A DNA stretch of 64,000 bases from Eubacteriales bacterium (GTDB taxonomy: Bacteria; Bacillota; Clostridia; Lachnospirales; Lachnospiraceae), in assembly GCA_030536575.1 (NCBI GenBank), contig JAUNPS010000014.1, positions 45,014 through 109,013 on the forward strand, read 5' to 3'. The notes beneath the pieces are model-generated. The model had not been told where the DNA came from. It saw only the letters and a list, made by a program, of their open reading frames with translations, and searched no databases. A program made the translations under genes and the position numbers. Below, piece after piece: positions 43,856 to 52,652 of this stretch. Every line of letters starts with the position of its first letter. Positions within the stretch are counted from its first letter, which is position 1.

Positions 43856-45385
43856 ATGAATCAAAAAATAAAAGAAAAAACCCAGGAAGCCTTCGCGGCA
43901 GTTCTCCCGATTACCATCATCGTGCTGGTGCTCAGCGTCCTTCTGGTGCCGATGGAGCTGGGAACGCTCGTGATGTTTCTGGCCGGAGCCGTGATGCTGG
44001 TGGTCGGGATGGGATTTTTCCAACTGGGCGCAGAGATGGCCATGACCCCTTTAGGAGAGGGCATTGGCGTGGCCATTTCCAAGAGCGGCAAAACCGTGAT
44101 CGCGGTGCTGGTGGGGTTTTTGATGGGAACGATCATCACGCTGGCGGAGCCGGACTTGCAGGTGCTGGCGAACCAGGTGCCCTCGATTCCGAACGAAGTC
44201 CTGACCTGGGCTGTGGCCGTGGGTGTCGGAATCTTCTTCTCCCTGGCCATCCTGCGAATTTTATTCCACGGAAACTTATCTACCCTGTTAATCATTCTGT
44301 ACGCAATTCTGCTTGTTGTATCCATTTTTACGCCGGAGGATTTCCTGGCGGTTTCCTTTGATGCCGGCGGCGTCACCACCGGGCCGATCACGGTTCCCTT
44401 TATCATGGCGATGGGTGTTGGTATGGCTTCCATCCGCGGCGACAAAGGCGCTTCGGACGACAGCTTCGGTCTGGTAGCGCTGTCCAGTATCGGGCCCGTG
44501 CTGGCCGTCCTGATCCTGGGATGCTTCTATCAGCCCACGGAAGCGGCCTATGAGGCGGCGGGCGTGGCCGAAGTGGTGACGACAAGAGATGTGGCGCGGG
44601 TCTTCCTGACCGGGATTCCCCACTATGCGAAGGAAGTCCTGATGTCGCTTCTGCCGATTCTGGGGGTCTTCCTGATTTTCCAGTTTGTCAGCCGCCGCTA
44701 TCGGAGACGGCAGATGAAACAGATTTTCGTAGGGTTTGGATATACGTATCTGGGACTGGTTTTATTTTTATGCGGGGTCAATGTGGGATTTTCGCCGGTG
44801 GGCTCTCTGATGGGAAGCGAGATTGCTTCCAAGGGCTGGAAATGGCTGCTGATTCCGGTAGGGATGCTGATCGGTTACTATATCGTAAAGGCGGAACCGG
44901 CGATCCAGATCCTGAACCGGCAGGTGGAGGACGTGACGGACGGCGTGGTTTCTTCCAGCCAGATGAACCGCTGCATGTCCGTCGGCGTTTCGGTCAGTGT
45001 GGGACTGGCCATGCTGCGGATTCTGACGGGATTCCCGATTTACTGGATCCTGATTCCGGGGTATGGGATTGCGCTTTTGCTCTCCAGGACCGTGCCGAAG
45101 ATTTTCGTCGGCATTGCCTTCGACTCCGGCGGCGTGGCCAGCGGGCCGATGACAAGCACCTTTTTGCTGCCCTTAAGCATCGGGGCCTGCGAAGCCCTGG
45201 GCGGAAATCTGATGACGGACGCCTTTGGGGTGGTGGCGCTGGTCGCAATGACGCCGCTCATTGCCGTCCAGCTTATGGGCCTGCAATACCGGTGGAAGAT
45301 GCGCAAGGCGGAGAAGGCAGCCCTGACCGCGGCGGTGAGCCTGGATGACGCGGATGTGATCGTAGAGATCGAGGAGGATGAGTAA
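43856..45385 (+). CDS. DUF1538 membrane protein, probable transporter
   Basis: 509 residues, very hydrophobic, about 12 membrane segments in two homologous halves. Each half carries a DxGGVxxGPxT motif (SFDAGGVTTGPITV near 180, AFDSGGVASGPMTS near 422), a clear internal repeat and the DUF1538 signature. The acidic tail ends the protein. ATG 43856 follows AAAGGTGGG. Directly abutting a PII-type gene suggests the transporter is gated or sensed like AmtB-GlnK, but the cargo is unknown. Confidence 0.85.
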   Translation: MNQKIKEKTQEAFAAVLPITIIVLVLSVLLVPMELGTLVMFLAGAVMLVVGMGFFQLGAEMAMTPLGEGIGVAISKSGKTVIAVLVGFLMGTIITLAEPDLQVLANQVPSIPNEVLTWAVAVGVGIFFSLAILRILFHGNLSTLLIILYAILLVVSIFTPEDFLAVSFDAGGVTTGPITVPFIMAMGVGMASIRGDKGASDDSFGLVALSSIGPVLAVLILGCFYQPTEAAYEAAGVAEVVTTRDVARVFLTGIPHYAKEVLMSLLPILGVFLIFQFVSRRYRRRQMKQIFVGFGYTYLGLVLFLCGVNVGFSPVGSLMGSEIASKGWKWLLIPVGMLIGYYIVKAEPAIQILNRQVEDVTDGVVSSSQMNRCMSVGVSVSVGLAMLRILTGFPIYWILIPGYGIALLLSRTVPKIFVGIAFDSGGVASGPMTSTFLLPLSIGACEALGGNLMTDAFGVVALVAMTPLIAVQLMGLQYRWKMRKAEKAALTAAVSLDDADVIVEIEEDE

Positions 45386-46081
45386 ATGAAAGCGGAAACG
45401 AGAAAGCCGGGCTTCCGGATGCTGGTGCTGATCACCACGCCGAAGCTGGCCCAAAAGGCGGGAACGATGTTCAAAGAAGGCGGCGTTCCGTCCTATTACA
45501 AGTTTTACGGCAAAGGAACAGCCACCAGTGAGATCATGGAAATCCTGGGGCTTGGAAGCATTGAAAAATGTATTCTCATAAGCTTTATGCCGAAAGTGTT
45601 TTCGGATGAAATGATGCGGAAAATGAAAACGGAGCTGCGGCTGTACAATCCAAACAGCGGGATCGCCTTCAGCGCCCCGGTGTCCGGCGGAAGCAGCCTG
45701 CTGATCAAACGCCTGAACCAGCTTCAGGAAGAATACGGTACTGCGCGATTGGAGGAACGAAAAATGGAAATACCGGAAATGAATTATGCGGCAATTTTGG
45801 CGGTGGTAAACCAGGGCTACAGCGGAGAAGTGATGGACGCCGCGCGGTCTGCCGGAGCTGCCGGCGGGACGGTGTTCCATGCGCGCCAGGCGGCGAATGA
45901 GGACACGCTGAAGTTCTGGGGGATTTCCATCCAGCCGGAGCGGGAGATGATCCTGATCCTGGCCAGGCAGGAGGAAAAACTGGCGATCATGAAGGCCATC
46001 GGGGAGAAATGCGGGGTGCACAGCGAGGCGCGGGGCGTTGTAGTCTCGATGCCGGTAGATCAGGTAATTGGTTTCGAATAA
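45386..46081 (+). CDS. Tandem PII-like (GlnB-superfamily) regulatory protein
   Basis: 231 residues holding two ferredoxin-like PII domains in tandem: about 10-108 (MLVLITTPKLAQKAGTMFKE, SAPVSGG) and about 128-229 (AAILAVVNQGYSGEVMDAA, GGTVFHAR). The second has the PII beta-strand GGTVFHA expected for nucleotide binding. ATG follows the upstream TAA with no gap. Such genes accompany DUF1538 transporters; it likely senses ATP/ADP or another nucleotide and controls the membrane protein. Classical PII is a single domain of about 112 residues. Confidence 0.8.
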   Translation: MKAETRKPGFRMLVLITTPKLAQKAGTMFKEGGVPSYYKFYGKGTATSEIMEILGLGSIEKCILISFMPKVFSDEMMRKMKTELRLYNPNSGIAFSAPVSGGSSLLIKRLNQLQEEYGTARLEERKMEIPEMNYAAILAVVNQGYSGEVMDAARSAGAAGGTVFHARQAANEDTLKFWGISIQPEREMILILARQEEKLAIMKAIGEKCGVHSEARGVVVSMPVDQVIGFE

Positions 46082-46130
46082 GGGAAGTTCTGCATAGTAT
46101 AGGATAACGAACCGAAAAAGAAGTGGAAGC

Positions 46131-46703
46131 ATGCAGAATCGATGTGACGCTGTCCGGATGACGGAGGATTATTTAAGCCGCTACCAGGAGATCCTGGACA
46201 ATATGATCTGCGGCATGACCCATGCCAGCCTGACGGACAGCATTTCCCATAATTTTATCGTGCAGATGATTCCCCACCATCTTGGGGCGATCGGCATGTC
46301 TTATAATATCCTGCGTTTCAGCCGCTGGGAGCCGGTGCGGGAGATCGCGGAAGGGATCATTTCGGCCCAGATGGCCAGTATCGGGGATATGATGGCGGTG
46401 CTGCCCTGCTGCAGCGGGTGGAAAAACCATCCGGCCCAGAACCGGTGCTATAACCGGAAGCAGCAGGAGATCAGCCGGACCATGTTTGCGGAAATGCGGC
46501 AGGCCTGCGCGGATGAAAACCTGAACGCGGATTTTATGCGGGAAATGATTCCCCACCACCAGGGAGCGGTGAAGATGTCGCAGAATGCGATGCGCTTCCC
46601 GATCTGCCGGGAGCTTTTGGGGATTCTGGATGAGATTATCCGGTCGCAGTGCGAGGGGATTCGGAGGATGGAGGAGCTGCTGGAGAACAGTGATTGTCAC
46701 TAA
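46131..46703 (+). CDS. DUF305-family protein with two MIPHH motifs
   Basis: 190 residues, no signal peptide. A ferritin-like helical fold is suggested by two repeats: QMIPHHLGAIGMS near 46-58 and EMIPHHQGAVKMS near 138-150. DUF305 proteins usually have one such pair and are often exported and linked to copper or metal handling. Here six of the seven cysteines lie outside the HH motifs. It sits 49 bases after the PII gene. Confidence 0.75.
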   Translation: MQNRCDAVRMTEDYLSRYQEILDNMICGMTHASLTDSISHNFIVQMIPHHLGAIGMSYNILRFSRWEPVREIAEGIISAQMASIGDMMAVLPCCSGWKNHPAQNRCYNRKQQEISRTMFAEMRQACADENLNADFMREMIPHHQGAVKMSQNAMRFPICRELLGILDEIIRSQCEGIRRMEELLENSDCH

Positions 46704-46711
46704 AGAAGAGG

Positions 46712-46748
46712 GACTGTTTTTTGCAGAAATGTGAAAAACAGTCTTTCT
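46712..46748 (+). terminator. Rho-independent terminator
   Basis: GACTGTTTT pairs with AAAACAGTC over a 14-base loop, followed by TTTCT. It separates the DUF305 gene from the lipase gene. Confidence 0.6.
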
Positions 46749-46800
46749 GCCGTTTGGGATTTGTGGTAGCATAGGAGACAGGAAACCGGACAGAAAGGGG

Positions 46801-47772
46801 ATGCGGCATTTGGTTATTGCAGAAGAACAATATCTGACACAGATTCAGAATACGGTGGAGCCTTATCTGAAGGCCCACGAGCGGGTGCTTTGGCTGGAAC
46901 GGGAGACCGGCAGGAAAATATATTGCCTGAATTATCGGGCGGACAGGCCCAGGGGCGTCGTGGTGATCGCCCACGGTTTTACGGAGACGGCGGAGAAATA
47001 CCGGGAAATCCTGTATTATTTTGTGAAGCGGGGATATCGGGTCTATATGCCGGAGCACTGCGGCCATGGGCGGAGTTACCGGATGACGGACGACCCGTCG
47101 CTGGTGCATATCGATCATTGGCAGAGATATGTGGATGATCTGCTTTATGTGGCGCATCGGGCGCGCAGGGAGAGCCGGGGACTGCCGCTGTATGTGTTTG
47201 GCCATTCGATGGGCGGCGGGATCGCGGCGGCCGCGGCGGCGGTGGAGCCGGGGCTGTTCCGGAAAGTGGTGCTGTCGTCGCCGATGATCCGGCCGCTGAC
47301 CGGGAAGGTGCCCTGGCGGACGGCACGGAGGATTGCGGCGTTTTTCTGTCTGACCGGGAAAAATCAGCGCTATGTGGCCGGGCAGCATCCCTATGAGGGG
47401 AAGGAGAATTTTGAGAAGAGCAGCAGCCTTTCCAAGGTGCGGTTTGATTATTATCAGGAGAAAAAGAAGAAGGAGCCGCTGTTTCAGACGAATGCGGCTT
47501 CTTACGGATGGCTTTATGAGGCCGCGAAGCTGAACCGCTATCTGCAGCGGACGGGGTGGAGGAAGATCCAGGCGCCGGTGCTGCTGTTTCAGGCGGAGAG
47601 GGAGAAGCTGGTCTCGAAGCGGGAGCAGGAGAAGTTTGCGCGGAAGCTGGCCAGGGGGAGGAAGGTGTATCTGATTAAGGTGCCGGGGTCGAAGCATGAG
47701 ATTTTTAATGCGGATGCGGGGACGGCAGAGCGGTACTGGAGGCGGATTTTTTATTTCCTGGAGAGGGAGTGA
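46801..47772 (+). CDS. Alpha/beta-hydrolase, monoacylglycerol-lipase/lysophospholipase type
   Basis: 323 residues. HGFTETAEKY near residue 57 is the oxyanion loop; GHSMGGGIA with S136 is the nucleophile elbow; the histidine is in PGSKHEIFN near 300. No signal peptide, but basic residues near 225 and 285 could hold it at the membrane. AGAAAGGGG precedes ATG 46801. It would release fatty acids from monoacylglycerols or lysophospholipids. Confidence 0.82.
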   Translation: MRHLVIAEEQYLTQIQNTVEPYLKAHERVLWLERETGRKIYCLNYRADRPRGVVVIAHGFTETAEKYREILYYFVKRGYRVYMPEHCGHGRSYRMTDDPSLVHIDHWQRYVDDLLYVAHRARRESRGLPLYVFGHSMGGGIAAAAAAVEPGLFRKVVLSSPMIRPLTGKVPWRTARRIAAFFCLTGKNQRYVAGQHPYEGKENFEKSSSLSKVRFDYYQEKKKKEPLFQTNAASYGWLYEAAKLNRYLQRTGWRKIQAPVLLFQAEREKLVSKREQEKFARKLARGRKVYLIKVPGSKHEIFNADAGTAERYWRRIFYFLERE

Positions 47773-47776
47773 CCGC

Positions 47777-47850
47777 GCCCGGATTTACGCGCCGCGTCTG
47801 GCGCTGACCCGCATTATGCCCGGATTCACGCGCCGCGCCCGGCCCTGACC
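47777..47850. repeat. 33-bp direct repeat at the 3' end of the MerR gene
   Basis: The block starting GCCCGGATTTACGCGCCGCG at 47777-47809 recurs with few changes at 47818-47850. The second copy contains the MerR gene's last codons; the first is a partial duplication just beyond its stop. Confidence 0.55.
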
Positions 47851-48662
47851 GGGAGCTGAATCTCGGTCACAAATTTCGAAACATCTTTCGTCAGCCCATA
47901 ATCGATCATCGTGATCTCTTTCGAAAAACCATGGATTTCCCATCCGTGGTTTTTTGCATAGTCCAAAAGCATTTCATAATACCGCGGCGCCCGCTCATGG
48001 CTCCCCTGGAACCGCACCGTCAGACAAGTCTCCTTCGGCAGCAGAAACGTCTCCCCATGAAACGCATCCTCCTCATCCAACAGAAGAAACACCAGATCAT
48101 AAGGCAGAAACTGCCGCTTCTCCAGTTTTTCCTTCGAAAGCCCAATCCCCACCTTCCCTAAAAAAGTCACGGACTGCGGCGCTTCCTGCTCCAGCTCCCG
48201 GATCGAAAATTCCAGATCCAGATAATTCGCCGGCGTCAGGTCTTTATTTAAGGCTGCGATTTTCCGGGCGGGACTGGAAACCAGCGTAACCTCATCGAGC
48301 CTTGAAGAAACCGCATCCGCGAGCTGCGCCAGCCTCTTGTCGATTTTCCGCTCGATCCGCGCAAGCTCCACCTGCCGGCGGCGCACCTCCTCCTTTTGCT
48401 GCTTTAACAGCTCCTGGATACTGTCCAGGTTCCGATCCTGCAAAAAGAGCGCAATATTCTCCAAAGGCATATCCAGCGCCCGCAGATACCGGATCGTATT
48501 CAGGCACTCGAACTGTCTCGTACTGTAATAGCGGTAGCCGGTGGCCGGATCTGTGTATTCCGGCGTCACCAGCCCGATTTTGTCGTAATAACGGAGAATG
48601 CTGACGCTGATGTGGAACAGCTTCGACACTTCCCCGATGGAAAAGTAACCGTTGTTTTTCAT
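47826..48662 (-). CDS. MerR-family regulator with GyrI-like effector domain
   Basis: 278 residues. The winged HTH is at the N-terminus (YFSIGEVSKLFHISVSILRYYDKIGLV), followed by a coiled coil near 80-120 (RRQVELARIERKIDK) and a C-terminal effector-binding domain of the BmrR/GyrI type. ATG 48662 has AAGGAAAA upstream. It is divergent from the LytTR gene, so it may control that operon or the lipase. Ligand unknown. Confidence 0.85.
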   Translation of the reverse strand: MKNNGYFSIGEVSKLFHISVSILRYYDKIGLVTPEYTDPATGYRYYSTRQFECLNTIRYLRALDMPLENIALFLQDRNLDSIQELLKQQKEEVRRRQVELARIERKIDKRLAQLADAVSSRLDEVTLVSSPARKIAALNKDLTPANYLDLEFSIRELEQEAPQSVTFLGKVGIGLSKEKLEKRQFLPYDLVFLLLDEEDAFHGETFLLPKETCLTVRFQGSHERAPRYYEMLLDYAKNHGWEIHGFSKEITMIDYGLTKDVSKFVTEIQLPVRAGRGA

Positions 48663-48855
48663 GATGATTTTCCTTAATCAGGTTTCTGTATTTTAAGGCA
48701 GAAAAACTGCATCCTGTCCCCGCGGCTATTGCAGGAACGCCCAAATATGATAAAATGGGCATGAATGAGCCGTTAGGAAGAGCGGCGAATGGCGCTCATG
48801 ACGAAGCCATGATATCATAGAAACCGCTCACGATGCAAGGAAAGGATGTGACCCC

Positions 48856-49308
48856 TTGAAGCTTACCCTGACCCAAATCAACGAAGGCGAAGAAGAAGTC
48901 CGGATCCGCTACCGCCGCATGAATGAAACCGTAGAGGCCATCGCCTCCATTGTCCGGGGCACCGAACCGAAAATCGCCGCCCTCTGGGAGGGACAGACCA
49001 TTTTTCTGCCGCCGGAGAAAATCTATTATCTGGAAAACGTGGACGGCGTCACATATGCCTACCTGGAAGACAGGGTAGCGAAGGTGCCGGAAAGCCTGCG
49101 GGCGCTGGAAATGCGGTTCGGGAGCCGGGGCTTTTTCCGGTGCTCGAAATCCATGATCCTGAACCTTTATAAGATCGGCTACCTGAAGAGCGAGCCGGAA
49201 AGCCGCATCCGCGCTACCATGGAAAATGGCGAACAGGTCATCATTTCCCGGAAATACGCGAAGGAGCTTAGACGGACACTGAAAGGAGGGGTGGAGGATG
49301 AAACGTAA
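48856..49308 (+). CDS. LytTR-family DNA-binding regulator
   Basis: 150 residues, mostly a LytTR domain (about 50-145: FLPPEKIYYLENVDGVTYAY, FFRCSKSMILNLYKI). No receiver domain, so it acts as a stand-alone regulator, as usual for LytTR-DUF3021 pairs. Start is TTG at 48856 preceded by AAAGGA; no ATG or GTG fits. Overlaps the DUF3021 gene by 11 bases. Confidence 0.83.
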   Translation: MKLTLTQINEGEEEVRIRYRRMNETVEAIASIVRGTEPKIAALWEGQTIFLPPEKIYYLENVDGVTYAYLEDRVAKVPESLRALEMRFGSRGFFRCSKSMILNLYKIGYLKSEPESRIRATMENGEQVIISRKYAKELRRTLKGGVEDET

Positions 49309-49747
49309 ATTTCGCGATATCCTGAGCAGGGAGATTGCCATTGAATACAAGGCGTGCCTGTATTTTTGCTGTATTCTGGCTTTTTATTTCCTGTGGCTGG
49401 TGTGCCGGGGCATTTACGAAGCACACATTCTGTATATGTTTGAAATGGTTATGACAGCTTACGCGGCCGGATACCTCCAGGTCTACGCCCTGCGCAATTT
49501 TGACGAAGCGGAACAGATTGGGAGGAGAGAGGTCTTCAGCGCCCTTTTGTGCACCTGCCTTTATGCGGCGGCCTCCTACGGGATGGGCTGGTTCGGGAAA
49601 ACGCCCTGGCTCACCGCGGCATTTGGCGGCTACATCTTTTTCTGCTATTTTTGCGTGTATTTATGCAATAAGGTGAAACGCCGCATTGACACGGAAAAAC
49701 TGAACGATTTACTGGCAATGTACAAGAAAGGAGAACCTCATGAGTAA
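49298..49747 (+). CDS. DUF3021 membrane protein
   Basis: 149 residues with four predicted membrane segments (for example YFCCILAFYFLWLV and FGGYIFFCYFCVYLC) and a charged tail. DUF3021 proteins pair with LytTR regulators and commonly restrain them at the membrane. It overlaps genes on both sides (11 bases and 8 bases), so the four genes 48856-51366 are one operon. Confidence 0.8.
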   Translation: MKRKFRDILSREIAIEYKACLYFCCILAFYFLWLVCRGIYEAHILYMFEMVMTAYAAGYLQVYALRNFDEAEQIGRREVFSALLCTCLYAAASYGMGWFGKTPWLTAAFGGYIFFCYFCVYLCNKVKRRIDTEKLNDLLAMYKKGEPHE

Positions 49748-50576
49748 AGGCAGACCGGCGGTGGAAATCCGAAACCTGACGAAATCTTACGGAAAACACC
49801 GGGGAGTCTCAGACATTTCCCTGAAAATCCCGGAGGGCGACATCTTCGGATTTCTGGGGCCAAACGGCGCGGGAAAGTCCACGACGATACGCTGTATGTT
49901 AGGAATGCTGCGGTTCCAGAAAGGAGAAATCCGTCTCCTGGGAATGGACGTCCGCAGGCAGACGGAGGAAATCCTGCGAAAAGTGGGCTATATGCCTTCG
50001 GAAGCCATGTTTTATCCCAACATGAAAGTGAAAGAGGTCATCCGGTTTGCGCAGAAGGCCCGGGGGATGGACTGCGGGCGGGAAGCCCGGAAAATCTGCG
50101 ATCTGCTGGATGTGGATCTGGAAAAGAAAATCGGGGAACTCTCCCTGGGGAACCGGAAAAAGGTCAGCATTGTATGCGCAATGCAGCACCGTCCGGAACT
50201 TCTGATCCTGGACGAACCCACGTCCGGCCTGGACCCGTTGATGCAGGAGGCGTTTTTCAGACTGCTGCTGGAATACAACCGGGAAGGGACGACGGTCTTT
50301 TTCTCCTCCCACGTGCTTCCGGAAGTGAAGCGTTTCTGCCGCCACGCCGGTATGATCCGGGAAGGGGAACTGATCCGGACGGATTCCGTGGAAAATCTTC
50401 TGAAATCTCCGGTCAGACAGGTACGCTACTGGAAAGATGGGAAAGAGGAAGCGTTTTCCTATTCGGGCGAGATGAAGGAGCTGGTGCGCAGGCTGAATGG
50501 GCTGGAGGTGGAAGACTTATTGATTGAGGAGCCGTCTCTGGAAGAGAGTTTCCGGCACTATTATGAGGAGGGATGA
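49740..50576 (+). CDS. ABC transporter ATP-binding protein (exporter type)
   Basis: 278 residues. Walker A GPNGAGKSTT near 40, signature LSLGNRKKV near 133 (degenerate for LSGGQ), Walker B LLILDEPTSGLD near 160. The sequence fits the BcrA/ABC-2 exporter class. It partners the permease that begins 1 base after its stop. Possible roles are peptide-antibiotic resistance or export; unspecified. Confidence 0.9.
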   Translation: MSKGRPAVEIRNLTKSYGKHRGVSDISLKIPEGDIFGFLGPNGAGKSTTIRCMLGMLRFQKGEIRLLGMDVRRQTEEILRKVGYMPSEAMFYPNMKVKEVIRFAQKARGMDCGREARKICDLLDVDLEKKIGELSLGNRKKVSIVCAMQHRPELLILDEPTSGLDPLMQEAFFRLLLEYNREGTTVFFSSHVLPEVKRFCRHAGMIREGELIRTDSVENLLKSPVRQVRYWKDGKEEAFSYSGEMKELVRRLNGLEVEDLLIEEPSLEESFRHYYEEG

Positions 50577-50577
50577 C

Positions 50578-51366
50578 ATGATTCTTTTTCGGCATGAAGT
50601 AAAACAAAACGGGAAATCCCTGCTGATCTGGGCGGTCTGCATCGGCCTGATCAGTTTTGGCTGCCTGCTCCTGTTTGAAAATCTGGCGGATACGATTGGA
50701 CAAATGGCAAAAGCCTACGCAAGTATGGGAAAATTTTCTGAGGCCCTGGGTATGGACCGTCTGAACATTAGTACCATCGAAGGCTTTTATGCCACCGAAA
50801 TTGCCCTGATCCATGCCATCGGCGGCGCGATGTTCGCCGCTATGACCGGGGCGTCCCTCCTTTCGAAAGAGGAGGAAGGGCATACTGCGGAATTTCTGCA
50901 TGCCCTTCCATTGGGGAGGAGCCGCATTGTCCGGCAGAAATATACCGCGCTGGCAGCGCTGGTCTTTCTGTTTCAGATCATCACTGTTTTGGCGGAACTG
51001 GCCGGCTTCGCGGCGGCGGGGGAAATGCCGGATAAAAATGCGTATGCCTGGTATCACGGCGCGCAGTTTTTGATGCAGCTCGAAGTGGGGAGCGTCTGCT
51101 TCCTGATTTCCGCGGCCTGTAAGCGGAAACAGATCGGAACGGCCCTTGGCCTGGCTTTGGTTCTGTATTTTGCGGATATGATCTGCCGGATTCTGCCGGG
51201 CACCGAAAGCCTGAAATATGTGACGCCTTATTACTTTTCCAATGCGACGGACATTTTTCTGGCCGGGAAAATGGACGGGATTCTGGCTGGAATCGGCCTG
51301 GCTGTGACGGCGGCATCCACAGCGGCGGCCTGTTTCGTGTATAAAAACCGCGATTTGGCGGCGTAG
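50578..51366 (+). CDS. ABC-2 type permease
   Basis: 262 residues with about six membrane segments (first at LIWAVCIGLISFGCLLL) and a large loop after the first, typical of ABC-2 permeases. ATG 50578 directly follows the ATPase stop; the GAGGAGGG site overlaps that stop. Final gene of the LytTR operon. Confidence 0.82.
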   Translation: MILFRHEVKQNGKSLLIWAVCIGLISFGCLLLFENLADTIGQMAKAYASMGKFSEALGMDRLNISTIEGFYATEIALIHAIGGAMFAAMTGASLLSKEEEGHTAEFLHALPLGRSRIVRQKYTALAALVFLFQIITVLAELAGFAAAGEMPDKNAYAWYHGAQFLMQLEVGSVCFLISAACKRKQIGTALGLALVLYFADMICRILPGTESLKYVTPYYFSNATDIFLAGKMDGILAGIGLAVTAASTAAACFVYKNRDLAA

Positions 51367-51481
51367 AGTGAAAAAAGAAGTTTTTAGTTCAGAAATCACG
51401 ATAATTATGCGGAAAATTAGGTTTCTTTTGTTCAGAATGACTGATAAACTAGACCTATCAAAAAAGATCGGAGGTTTATCT

Positions 51482-52570
51482 ATGAAAAAGAAATTATCCC
51501 TTGCCCTTGCATGTACGATGGCTTTTAGCCTGCTTTCTTTCGCTCCCGCGGCCGCCGAAGAATCCGCCGGGATGGACGAACTGATCGAAGCCGCAAAAGC
51601 CGAAGGCGAGCTGACCGTGTACGGATCGTGCGAAGAAGAATATCTCGCGGCAGCCTGCCAGAAGTTCGAGAGTACCTACGATATTAAAGTCAGCTACCAG
51701 CGCCTTTCCACCTCGGAAGTTTACACGAAGATTTCCGAAGAGGCCGGGAATCCCTCCGGCGACGTATGGTTCGGCGGCACCACCGATCCCTATAATGAAG
51801 CGGTGGCAGCAGACCTTCTGGAGCCCTACGAGGCGATAAATGCTGTGAACCTGATTTCCGAAGATTACAAAGATTCCACGAATTGCTGGTACGGCATTTA
51901 TAAAGGAATCCTGGGCTTCATGGTAAACAGCGAAGAACTGGAGCGTTTAGGCCTGGAAGCGCCCAAGACCTGGGACGACCTGATCAAAGAAGAGTACAAA
52001 GACCTGATCATGCTTTCGAACCCGAACACCGCCGGTACGGCGAAACTGGTCATCAACACGATGGTGCAGATGAAGGGCCACGACGAAGCGATGGAATACT
52101 TCAAGGCTCTGGACGCCAATGTTTCCCAGTACACGAAATCCGGTTCCGGCCCGTCCAAGATGGTAGGCCCCGGCGAGTGTGTCATCGGAATCGGCTTCCT
52201 GCATGACGGCATTTACCAGATCCTGCAGGGCTATGACAACATCGAGCTGATCGTTCCGGAAGACGGCACCTCCTATGAGATCGGCGCGACCGCCATTTTC
52301 AAAGGCTGCGAGCATCCCAACGCTGCGAAACTGTGGATTGAATACGCGCTCAGCCCGGATTGTGTGGACATTGCTAAAGAAAACGGTTCCTACCAGTTCC
52401 TGGTAATCTCCAACGCGACCCAGCCGGAAGAAGCGACCGCATTCGGCCTGGATATGAACAACACCATCGACTATGACTTTGAGGATGCCAAGAATAACAT
52501 CGCACAGTATGTAGAAGACTTCTTCGCAGCTCTGGGCGATTCCGCAGACGATCGTTTCAAGACCGAATAA
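51482..52570 (+). CDS. ABC transporter substrate-binding protein, FbpA-like
   Basis: 362 residues with a signal peptide (MKKKLSLALACTMAF, cut near AAA at 23-25). The mature chain has the FbpA/AfuA-type fold (ELTVYGSCEEEYLAAACQKF, GDVWFGGTTDPY). This class binds ferric ion or small anions such as 2-aminoethylphosphonate or phosphoglycerate, and the ligand cannot be fixed here. The ribosome site GGAGG precedes ATG 51482. A hairpin separates it from the permease. Confidence 0.83.
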   Translation: MKKKLSLALACTMAFSLLSFAPAAAEESAGMDELIEAAKAEGELTVYGSCEEEYLAAACQKFESTYDIKVSYQRLSTSEVYTKISEEAGNPSGDVWFGGTTDPYNEAVAADLLEPYEAINAVNLISEDYKDSTNCWYGIYKGILGFMVNSEELERLGLEAPKTWDDLIKEEYKDLIMLSNPNTAGTAKLVINTMVQMKGHDEAMEYFKALDANVSQYTKSGSGPSKMVGPGECVIGIGFLHDGIYQILQGYDNIELIVPEDGTSYEIGATAIFKGCEHPNAAKLWIEYALSPDCVDIAKENGSYQFLVISNATQPEEATAFGLDMNNTIDYDFEDAKNNIAQYVEDFFAALGDSADDRFKTE

Positions 52571-52589
52571 CAGAAACCACAAACACTGG

Positions 52590-52625
52590 TCAGGGGGATG
52601 GGAAAATCCATTCCCCTGATTTTTT
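52590..52625 (+). terminator. Intra-operon hairpin after the FbpA-like gene
   Basis: TCAGGGGGATGG pairs with CCATTCCCCTGA over a short A-rich loop, followed by TTTTTT. Partial termination should favour binding protein over permease. Confidence 0.7.
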
Positions 52626-52652
52626 ACCATTACGCGACAAGGAGGAATCAAC

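Noticed and set aside
51400-51440. Fur box upstream of the FbpA-like gene
   Set aside because: GATAATTAT-like words occur but do not form the expected 19-base dyad, so iron control cannot be claimed.
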